Assembly (NCBI RefSeq): GCF_031951985.1
Contig: NZ_JAVLVU010000001.1
Location: 1 to 64,000 of the forward strand
Direction of reading: 5' to 3'
Source: Mucilaginibacter terrae
GTDB lineage: Bacteria > Bacteroidota > Bacteroidia > Sphingobacteriales > Sphingobacteriaceae
Length of the DNA stretch: 64,000 bases
The stretch's first letter is position 1. Each line of letters starts with the position of its first letter. The notes beneath the pieces were generated by a model, which saw only the letters and a program-made list of their open reading frames with translations, did not search any database and was not told the DNA's origin. Below are positions 56,047-64,000 of the stretch, one piece after another. A program made the position numbers and the translations under genes.

Positions 56047-59000
56047 ATGATCAAGGCAGATACGGTACTCGATATTCTTTCATTTCAGGTTAGTACAACA
56101 CCCGGAAGTTTAGCATTAAAATTTGGTGAAACTGAGCTAAGCTACAAGCAGTTTGATGAATGTTCCAATCAGGTAGCCAACGCATTGATCTCGAAAGGTG
56201 TAACGCCGGGGATGCTTGTTCCTGTCTCCTTACATAATCCAGCCGATATGGTTATTGGCATTTGGGGTATCCTCAAAACCGGTGCTGCTTATGTACCTAT
56301 CGACCCAGATTTCCCGGCCGACCGCATTAGCTATATGCTTGCCGATACAGGTGCAGGTGTTGTTTTATCTGACAGTGCCTCAACAATATTCATTAAAGCT
56401 GCTCAAGATAAGGTTATTGTAACTGCTGATGATAATTGGGCTGCGATACAGGATTTTCCTGCTGCTTATCCGGCTGTAAAAGTAGCTGACGACCAGTTAG
56501 CCTATGTGATCTACACTTCTGGTTCTACAGGTCAACCTAAAGGGGTGTTAATAGAGCATAGGTCTCTTCTTAATTATCTTACTGGTTTAACTACCCGCCT
56601 GCCTTATCATACTTTAACCACGTTTGCGCTGGTAGGTACCCTTGCCGCCGATATAATTATCACCAACCTTTTTGGCTCCTTTATGGTAGGAGGCGCATTG
56701 CATCTTTTTAACAAAGATAATCTTAACGATATTGAATACATACACCGGTACTTTAATGAACACAGTATCGATTGTATCAAGATAACGCCCTCACATTGGC
56801 AGTCGCTTACCTTTAAAGGGAAAGAATTACTGCCCCGTAAGCTTTTGATGTTTGGCGGCGAAGCCTTGTATACATCGGTGATCAGGGAGGTAATGGCTGA
56901 TCCAGCACGGACCTGTATGCTGGTTAATCATTATGGACCTACCGAAACCACGGTGGGTCAGTTGTTGCACGTGGTGGACAAAAATGATCATTACGATCAT
57001 ATCATCCCTTTGGGTAAGCCATTTACCGGTGCCAGTGTTTACATATTTGATAAAACAGGAAATAAAGTTAAAAACGGACAAACCGGCGAGATATACATTG
57101 GCGGCAACTGCGTGGCTCGCGGGTATTTAAACCGGCTCGACTTAACCGAACAACGGTTTATAAAAGATAGCTTTAATACCGATAACAACGATCGCTTTTA
57201 CCGCACCGGTGACCTGGCGCGCCAATTACAAAACGGCGATATTGAATATGCAGGCCGCATAGACGACCAGGTTAAAATAAGGGGTTACCGTATTGAATTA
57301 GGTGAGATAGAAAGTGTATTGCAAAAAGCACCCGGCGTTAAACAAGGTGTGGTACTTGCAAAAGAGAACAGCAACGGCGATAAGCGGTTGGTAGCTTATG
57401 TGGTTAGTACAAATGGATATGATAAGTGGGCCATCGTCAACTTTTTAGAACAGAAATTACCCGCCTACATGGTGCCCCAAATACTGGTGTCACTTGCCGA
57501 ATTGCCTTTTTTGCGTAATGGCAAGGTAGATAAAAAAGCATTGCCTGATCCCGATGTATCAACACTACTTACCAATGCTTACCGGGCACCTGCAAATCAT
57601 ACAGAGACACTGATCGCTAACATCTGGAAAGATCTGTTGGCGGTAGCAAAGGTAGGCACCCATGATAACTTTTTTGAGTTGGGTGGCAATTCGTTGTTAG
57701 CGCTAAGATTCATTGCGTTATTAAGAGATAAGTATGGGTTGAAATTACCTGTGCCCAAGCTTTATCAATACCCACGTATAAAAGATATAGTAGCTTTTTT
57801 AGAAGGCAAGGCAGTTACAATACCCGTAAGGAGAAGTGTAAAACACGCTGATGCCGACATAGCCATCATTGGAATGGCTGGGCGGTTCCCGGGTGCCGAT
57901 GATATAAGCAGTTTTTGGGAGAATTTAAAGGCGGGTAAAGAAACTACGCGCTTCTTTGAAGACCACGAATTAGATGCCACGGTATCAGCGTCGCAAAAAA
58001 ACAACCCGGCTTATGTAAAGGCACGAGGTGTGCTTACTAATGTAAAAGGTTTTGATGCTGCGTTCTTTGGCATTACCCCCGTTTCGGCCCAATTGATGGA
58101 CCCGCAGCAGCGTATATTTTTAGAAATCGCATGGGAGGCATTAGAAAATTCGGGATATGCATCGCAACAAGCACTACGGGTGACTGGGGTATTTGCCGGG
58201 GTGCGCTCTAATACTTATTACGCTAACAATGTTGTAAGTAATACTGAATTGGTAGAAAAGGCAGGCACTTTCCAGGTAATGACCTTGAACGATAAAGACT
58301 ATGTAGCATCGCGCACCGCTTATGCACTCGATTTAAAAGGTCCGGCGGTAAATGTACAATCGGCTTGTTCAACTTCATTACTGGCCATAGCGCAAGCCGT
58401 GCAAAGCATTCGTAGCGGACAATGCGATATGGCTTTGGCTGGCGGGGCAACGATTAACGCCCCGGTAAACATTGGTCATTTATACGAAGAAGGCGCCATG
58501 CTGAGCAGTGATGGGCATTGCCGGCCCTTTGATGCCGATGCCACCGGTACCGTATTTAGTGATGGGGCAGGTGTAGTAGTATTAAAAAATAAAGAACAAG
58601 CGTTAAGGGATGGAGATACGATTTATGCCGTTATTAAAGGCATTGGCTTGAGTAACGATGGCGGCGGAAAGGGAAGCTTTACCGCACCAAGTGCCGAAGG
58701 CCAGGCGGCAGCTATTGCCATGGCCATAGACGATGCAGGGGTTAGTGCGGGTGATATAGCTTATGTTGAAGCGCACGGCACTGCTACACCCTTAGGAGAC
58801 CCCATCGAAATTTCAGGGCTCAAAATGGCTTTCGGTGAGCACGGAAAAAAACAGTATTGCGCTATTGGTTCAGTAAAAAGCAATTTCGGCCATTTGACTG
58901 CCGCATCGGGCGTGGCCGGTTTAATAAAGGCCTGTTTAGCACTTTATCACAAGCAAATACCGCCAACTATTAACTATTTTAAACCCAACCCGCATCTTGA

Positions 59001-62000
59001 TCTTGAAGACAGTCCGTTCTTTATAAATACCCAAACAATCAATTGGCCCAAAAACGCTAAGCACATTGCCGGTGTAAGTTCTTTTGGCGTTGGCGGCACC
59101 AATGTGCATGTGATATTAGAGAGCGGCAATGATGCACTTATAGCAGAAACCACGACATCCCGACCGGTGCAGCTCCTGTGCTGGAGTGCCAAGTCAACGC
59201 AAAGTTTGAATGCTTACGGTGACAGGTTAGCAAGCTATTTAAAAGGTGCTAATGATGCACACCTGGCCAATACAGCATATACGCTGCAAACTACACGAAA
59301 GAACTTCAACAACCGTCGCTTTATAATTGTACAGAATGCGAATGAATTTGTAGAAAAGCAAGATCATAGTTCGTTTAGCACCGGGTTAGTAAAAGATAGT
59401 GCCGGCAACATCGTGTTTATGTTCCCGGGGCAGGGAGCGCAGTTTTTAAATATGGGTAAAGGCTTGTACCAAACCGAACCCGTATTTAGAGCGGCAATGG
59501 ATGAATGTGCTGCCATATTGATGGACATATTGAAATTAGATCTGCTGGATATTATTTATCCGGAAGTTGAAGATGAAGCCGCTGAAAAACTGTTAATCCA
59601 AACGGCACATAGTCAGCCTGCTTTATTTTCCATAGGCTATGCGCTTGGCAAATTATACATGAGCTGGGGAATATTCCCGGCGGCTTTTATAGGCCATAGT
59701 GTGGGCGAATTTGTATCAGCCTATTTTGCCGGAGTATTCAGTTTGGCCGATGGCCTGAAACTGGTAACCAGCCGCGGACAAATAATGGGCTCCGTAGCGC
59801 CAGGCAGTATGCTATCGGTTCGCTGCAGCGTTGATGAAATACAGCCGTACTTGTCAGATGAAATTGCTTTGGCGGCAGTAAACAGTCCTAAACTATGTGT
59901 TATTGCCGGTGAGGTTGAAGCTGTGGTTAAACTAAATAACACGCTCACATCTAACGGCCTGCTTACCCGCCTGTTGCCAACAAGCCACGCTTTCCACTCA
60001 CATATGATGGATGCCGTTGTACCATCTTTTGAAGAGGTGGTAAAAACAATTGAGCTTAGTTCACCACTCATACCAGTAGCCTCTACCGTTACCGGTGAAT
60101 TTCTTACAGCCGATGAGGCAATATCACCAAACTATTGGGCTTCACACCTGCGCGCAACCGTACAGTATAGCAAAGCGGTGCAGCGCTTATTGGATGATGA
60201 GTATACGTTATTCCTCGAACTCGGACCAGGCAGTTCATCCTCAACGCTAACACGTCAGCAAGCAGCAGGAAAGGTGGAGGTAATCGCCATTTCAACACTC
60301 GAAAAAGCAGATGAAGAGCAATCGTGCAAGTTGGCCATAAATGCCTTGGGGCAACTTTGGTTACATGGTGCAGATGTTGATTGGGCTTCTTTTTACAAGA
60401 ACGAAACCCGCCTGAAGCTAACCGATGTGCCTACTTACGCTTTTAATAAACAAGATTATTGGGTAGAACCGGTGAGGTTGAATACAACTTTGACGAATAT
60501 TAACACAGCAGTACAACCCACTTATACAGAAAAACAAAGCAATACTACGCCGGTAATGAGAAAGCAGGAACTGATAACACGGCTTAAACTAACATTGGAG
60601 AATGCATCGGGCATTGAGATGCATGCCGCCACGCCAGAAATGAGCTTTATTGAACTGGGACTGGATTCGCTTATTCTCACCCAAGTGGCGATGATTATCA
60701 AAAAAGAGTTTGCGTTGCCGGTTACCTTCAGGCAGTTGAATGAAGAGTTGGGTACCTTGGATTTGCTTGCAGCTTATTTGGATGCTCATATGCCGGTAAA
60801 TGCCTATCCACAACAGGCAGCTATGCATAATAGTTCATCGCAGGCTTCGGCAGTAAATGCGCTAACCAGTAATGGAGATGCCCTTACCATCATCAGCCAG
60901 CAGTTACAGCAATTGGCTGCGCAGGTAGCACAGTTACAGGGGCAACCATATCAGGCTGCTACGCCCAGGCATTATGCAAATAATACTACTGTATTGTTGC
61001 CATCGGCGCAGTCACCAACTGCACAGCCCGAACTCACCGCAGAAGAAGCAGTTGAGATCAAAAAGCCATTTGGTGCCATAGCCCGCATCGAAAAACGGTC
61101 CGAAGCTTTAAATGAAGATCAACAGCAATACCTGGCTGATCTGGTCAAACGCTATAACGAAAAAACCAAGTCGAGCAAAGCCTATACCCAGCAGCACCGC
61201 GCCCGCATGGCCGATCCGCGGGTGGTATCGGGCTTTAAGCCGGCCACTAAAGAGTTGGTTTACTCCGTGGTCATTAAAAGATCGAAAGGCAGCCGCTTAT
61301 GGGATTTGGACGGCAACGAATACATAGATGCCCTGAACGGTTTTGGTTCGAGTATGTTGGGCTACCAGCCCGATGTGGTCAAGAATGCATTACTCGAGCA
61401 AGTTGAACTTGGTTATGAGATAGGTCCGCAGCATGAATTGGCAGGCGAGGTATGTGACTTGGTTTGCGAATTTACAGGCTTTGACCGCGCCGGGTTGTGC
61501 AACACCGGGTCAGAAGCCGTGGTTGGCGCTATGCGCATAGCGCGTACGGTAACGGGCAGGTCTGTTATTGTAGCCTTTGCTGGCTCATATCACGGTATTA
61601 ATGATGAAGTTATTGTGCGGGGCAGCAAAAAGCTAAAAACTTATCCCGCAGCGCCGGGTATTATGCCCGAGGCCGTGCAAAATATGCTTATTCTGGATTA
61701 TGGTACCGATGAGGCATTAAAAATAATTGAAGAACGTTCGCATGAAATTGCCGCAGTGTTGGTAGAGCCTGTGCAAAGCAGGCGTGCCGATTTTCAGCCT
61801 GTCGATTTCCTGAGAAAGCTCCGCAAGCTTACAGAAGATACCGAAACCATCCTGATATTTGATGAGGTTATCTCAGGTTTCAGGTTTCATCCGGCAGGAG
61901 TGCAGGGTATGTTCGGTATTAAAGCCGATATAGGCACATATGGCAAGGTAGCAGGTGGCGGCCTTTCTATAGGCATAATTGCTGGTCATAAACGATTTTT

Positions 62001-62604
62001 GGATGCGCTGGACGGCGGTTTTTGGCAATACGGCGATGACTCTATACCCGAAGTGGGCGTTACCTATTTTGCCGGTACGTTTGTAAGACATCCGCTGGCC
62101 TTGGCCACTACCAAGGCATCGCTCAATTATATGAAAGCAATGGGGCCGCAGCTACAAGAAAACCTCAATGCCAATACACGCTACCTGGCCGACAGCATAA
62201 ACACCATTTGCCAAAGGTTAAAGGTGCCTATATTCATCGCTCAATTTGGCTCGCTTTGGCGCATCCGTTTCCTGGCCGAATACCCATACCAGGAATTGTT
62301 TTTTACCCTAATGCGCTACAAAGGTATTCACATACTCGAGGGCTTTCCTTGTTATATGACCACCGCCCACAGCAAAGCCGATATAGAGAAGATCATCAGC
62401 TGTTTTGAAGAAAGCCTTACAGAATTGATCGGCTATAATTTTATTCCTTCATACGATCATCCGGCACCTGATAAAATTAAAGTATTGAACCAGCCACCTA
62501 TACCCGGTGCAAGGCTTGGTAAAGACAAAGATGGAAACCCGGCCTGGTTCACCATCGATGAAGCAAACCCCGGTAAATACTTAATGATAAATCAATCTCA
62601 CTAA
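56047..62604 (+). CDS. Hybrid NRPS/PKS/aminotransferase megasynthase (A-T-KS-AT-T-AMT)
   Basis: Protein of 2185 residues. Domains in order: adenylation (residues 1-505, YTSGSTGQPKG near 155, NHYGPTETT near 294), carrier T1 (Ser549 in FFELGGNSLL), ketosynthase (600-1030, Cys774 in SACSTS, His in EAHGTATPLGD and KSNFGHLTA), acyltransferase (1120-1420, Ser1218 in GHSVGEF, HAFH at 1314-1317, indicating malonyl-CoA), carrier T2 (Ser1541 in ELGLDSL), a Gln-rich linker, and a class III PLP aminotransferase (1690-2150, Lys1967 in YGKVAGGG). There is no N-terminal condensation domain, so it initiates a chain. No ketoreductase is present. The last two domains resemble the KS-AT-ACP-AMT arrangement of mycosubtilin/iturin synthase. 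The condensation protein follows after five bases. Confidence 0.95.
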   Translation: MIKADTVLDILSFQVSTTPGSLALKFGETELSYKQFDECSNQVANALISKGVTPGMLVPVSLHNPADMVIGIWGILKTGAAYVPIDPDFPADRISYMLADTGAGVVLSDSASTIFIKAAQDKVIVTADDNWAAIQDFPAAYPAVKVADDQLAYVIYTSGSTGQPKGVLIEHRSLLNYLTGLTTRLPYHTLTTFALVGTLAADIIITNLFGSFMVGGALHLFNKDNLNDIEYIHRYFNEHSIDCIKITPSHWQSLTFKGKELLPRKLLMFGGEALYTSVIREVMADPARTCMLVNHYGPTETTVGQLLHVVDKNDHYDHIIPLGKPFTGASVYIFDKTGNKVKNGQTGEIYIGGNCVARGYLNRLDLTEQRFIKDSFNTDNNDRFYRTGDLARQLQNGDIEYAGRIDDQVKIRGYRIELGEIESVLQKAPGVKQGVVLAKENSNGDKRLVAYVVSTNGYDKWAIVNFLEQKLPAYMVPQILVSLAELPFLRNGKVDKKALPDPDVSTLLTNAYRAPANHTETLIANIWKDLLAVAKVGTHDNFFELGGNSLLALRFIALLRDKYGLKLPVPKLYQYPRIKDIVAFLEGKAVTIPVRRSVKHADADIAIIGMAGRFPGADDISSFWENLKAGKETTRFFEDHELDATVSASQKNNPAYVKARGVLTNVKGFDAAFFGITPVSAQLMDPQQRIFLEIAWEALENSGYASQQALRVTGVFAGVRSNTYYANNVVSNTELVEKAGTFQVMTLNDKDYVASRTAYALDLKGPAVNVQSACSTSLLAIAQAVQSIRSGQCDMALAGGATINAPVNIGHLYEEGAMLSSDGHCRPFDADATGTVFSDGAGVVVLKNKEQALRDGDTIYAVIKGIGLSNDGGGKGSFTAPSAEGQAAAIAMAIDDAGVSAGDIAYVEAHGTATPLGDPIEISGLKMAFGEHGKKQYCAIGSVKSNFGHLTAASGVAGLIKACLALYHKQIPPTINYFKPNPHLDLEDSPFFINTQTINWPKNAKHIAGVSSFGVGGTNVHVILESGNDALIAETTTSRPVQLLCWSAKSTQSLNAYGDRLASYLKGANDAHLANTAYTLQTTRKNFNNRRFIIVQNANEFVEKQDHSSFSTGLVKDSAGNIVFMFPGQGAQFLNMGKGLYQTEPVFRAAMDECAAILMDILKLDLLDIIYPEVEDEAAEKLLIQTAHSQPALFSIGYALGKLYMSWGIFPAAFIGHSVGEFVSAYFAGVFSLADGLKLVTSRGQIMGSVAPGSMLSVRCSVDEIQPYLSDEIALAAVNSPKLCVIAGEVEAVVKLNNTLTSNGLLTRLLPTSHAFHSHMMDAVVPSFEEVVKTIELSSPLIPVASTVTGEFLTADEAISPNYWASHLRATVQYSKAVQRLLDDEYTLFLELGPGSSSSTLTRQQAAGKVEVIAISTLEKADEEQSCKLAINALGQLWLHGADVDWASFYKNETRLKLTDVPTYAFNKQDYWVEPVRLNTTLTNINTAVQPTYTEKQSNTTPVMRKQELITRLKLTLENASGIEMHAATPEMSFIELGLDSLILTQVAMIIKKEFALPVTFRQLNEELGTLDLLAAYLDAHMPVNAYPQQAAMHNSSSQASAVNALTSNGDALTIISQQLQQLAAQVAQLQGQPYQAATPRHYANNTTVLLPSAQSPTAQPELTAEEAVEIKKPFGAIARIEKRSEALNEDQQQYLADLVKRYNEKTKSSKAYTQQHRARMADPRVVSGFKPATKELVYSVVIKRSKGSRLWDLDGNEYIDALNGFGSSMLGYQPDVVKNALLEQVELGYEIGPQHELAGEVCDLVCEFTGFDRAGLCNTGSEAVVGAMRIARTVTGRSVIVAFAGSYHGINDEVIVRGSKKLKTYPAAPGIMPEAVQNMLILDYGTDEALKIIEERSHEIAAVLVEPVQSRRADFQPVDFLRKLRKLTEDTETILIFDEVISGFRFHPAGVQGMFGIKADIGTYGKVAGGGLSIGIIAGHKRFLDALDGGFWQYGDDSIPEVGVTYFAGTFVRHPLALATTKASLNYMKAMGPQLQENLNANTRYLADSINTICQRLKVPIFIAQFGSLWRIRFLAEYPYQELFFTLMRYKGIHILEGFPCYMTTAHSKADIEKIISCFEESLTELIGYNFIPSYDHPAPDKIKVLNQPPIPGARLGKDKDGNPAWFTIDEANPGKYLMINQSH

Positions 62605-62609
62605 TTTTA

Positions 62610-64000
62610 ATGCACACTTTTACGCCTGTTGATTTCGATCCTTTTGCTGATGAACAAGAGATAGAGAAAATTATTTATACCAATGAGCCGCAAAAAGAAA
62701 TGTGGCTTTCCTGTATGATCGGTGGCCAGGAGGCTAATTTATCCTATAACGAATCGGTCTCTTTAGAATTGAAGGGTAATCTTAATTTTAATGCGTTTGA
62801 GCAAGCAGTACAAAGCTTGGTTCAGCGGCATGAGGCTTTGCGATCTACCGTTAGTCCTAATGGCGAAACACTTATCATATACAAAAACTTCCCGCTAAAT
62901 CTATTACTGACAGATATTTCCAACATTTCCGAGATTGAGCAAAATATCGAAATAGAATCGTTTTTACGCCGCGAGATCGGCATACCGCTCGACTTGCATA
63001 AAGGGGCCGCTTTTTCGTGCATTTGTTCATGAAATCTCTGAGAAAAAATTGCTTTTTACCATCATTAAACATCATATCATTGGTGATGGCTGGTCTACCG
63101 GGGTAATGCTCGAAGACCTGGCGAAATTTTACAATGCTTATAACCAAAACCACAGTGCTTATTTAGCTACACCCACTCAACTCAGTGATTATGCCTCATG
63201 GCAAGCAGCTTTTAAACAAAGTGCAGTGTACCATGAAACAGTAGCTTTTTGGCTTAACGAGTACAAAAATGGCGCACCGGTACTTAATCTACCTACTGAT
63301 AGGCCCCGCCAACCAACAAGGACTTATAAAGGGCACCGCATCGACGTGCCATTATCGCCTAATTTAGCCTCGAAAGTTAAAGCTATGGGAGCTAAGGCCG
63401 GTGCGAGTTTGGTGACCACCTTGCTTACGGCATTCGAGATACTGTTATACCAAAAAACGCAGCAAACTGATGTTGTAGTAGGGCTTCCCGCTGCTGGGCA
63501 GGCAGCATCAGGTCTTACGGGCGTAGTGGGACATTGTGTAAACCTGTTACCGCTGCTAAGTCATATAGCACCCGCTTCATCGTTTATCGACTATTTAAAG
63601 AAGCGTAAAAAAGAGGTATTAGACGCCTATGATCATCAAAACATCACCTTTGGCGAACTGATTCGTAAACTTTACATCCCCCGCGATGCCTCGCGTATAC
63701 CGTTGGTGCCGGTTATTTTTAATATTGATATGGGTATGGATAACGCAGTAGCGTTTGATGGGCTTGAGCTTAAGTTGATCAGTAACCCGCGATCATACGA
63801 GAATTTTGAACTGTACCTGAACGTAACCCGTTCTAAAGAGGACATAGTTTTGGAGTGGTCCTACAATACCGATATTTTTGATGCCCAAACCATTGAAGGC
63901 TATAATAGTAGTTATGTTGATATACTACAGGCAATGGCAGATACTCCGGATGCAAATATTGCACAAATTGCCGGAGTACAGCAAGAACCGGTTAACTTAA
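62610..64000 (+). pseudogene. NRPS condensation-domain protein, 5' part, single-base frameshift, runs off the window
   Basis: Starts MHTFTPVDFDPFADEQEIEK and then the condensation domain. C1-C2 motifs (EMWLSCMIG, NESVSLEL, RHEALRSTV) are in the first frame. A run of four G (63003-63006) shifts the frame after PLDLHKG; with one G removed it reads HKGPLFRAFVHE and continues with HHIIGDGW, the catalytic HHxxxDG motif, then NLPTDRPRQP, TDVVVGLPAAG and VGHCVNLLPL. This second frame is open to base 64000. As written, translation would stop at 63032. The protein should accept the product of the megasynthase. Its downstream modules lie outside the window. Confidence 0.88.

Noticed and set aside
1-64000. 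CRISPR array, tRNA or rRNA genes, prophage or insertion-sequence transposase
   Set aside because: None recognised. The only repeats are short palindromic elements with no associated coding sequence.

Overview
The window looks like chromosome from a Bacteroidota soil bacterium of the Sphingobacteriaceae (Mucilaginibacter/Pedobacter-like). The reasons are: promoters of the TAnnTTTG type sitting 10-30 bases before start codons, TTG starts, DUF3570/DUF4266 and alginate-export-type outer-membrane proteins, TPR-fused histidine kinases, and short dispersed palindromic repeats between genes. Genus is an inference; no rRNA or tRNA gene is visible.

Layout. 1-20 kb is mostly housekeeping: GH1 beta-glucosidase, folB, a thioesterase, hsp20, YajQ, the polyphosphate pair ppk1-ppx, ubiX, the translation operon thrS-infC-rpmI-rplT, an MFS transporter, a CCG-domain protein, mtaB, the overlapping lgt-gtrA-suhB operon, a nifU-like gene and purB. 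21-29 kb holds carbohydrate genes (GH2 galactosidase-like enzyme, uxuA) plus an SF1 helicase, a GNAT enzyme and a DUF421 protein. 29-47.7 kb is accessory and regulatory: a TPR histidine kinase, a six-gene minus-strand operon of mostly exported hydrolases and dehydrogenases (31975-38228), a divergent beta-barrel porin, a sigma-54-type response regulator, a second TPR kinase, a VIT1-type transporter and an OmpR-type two-component pair. 47.8-51.5 kb is a redox cluster: cytochrome b561, thioredoxin-like protein, ApbE, DUF4266 lipoprotein and DUF3570 protein. 53-64 kb has a hybrid sensor kinase, a phosphopantetheinyl transferase, a 2185-residue NRPS/PKS/aminotransferase and the start of an NRPS condensation protein that runs off the right edge.

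The most interesting system is the biosynthetic cluster at the right end. The megasynthase reads A-T-KS-AT-T-AMT with no ketoreductase. The logic predicts that an amino acid is activated, extended once with malonate, and transaminated at the beta-keto position, giving a 3,4-diamino acyl starter that is passed to the downstream condensation domain. The phosphopantetheinyl transferase directly upstream would activate both carrier domains.

Six genes carry one simple lesion each: five single-base frameshifts (nifU-like, GH2, sigma-54 regulator, phosphopantetheinyl transferase, condensation protein) and one in-frame stop (thioredoxin-like). The missing halves are intact in the alternative frame or after the stop. 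This pattern suggests either draft-sequence errors or very recent mutation, and should be settled before calling any of them pseudogenes.
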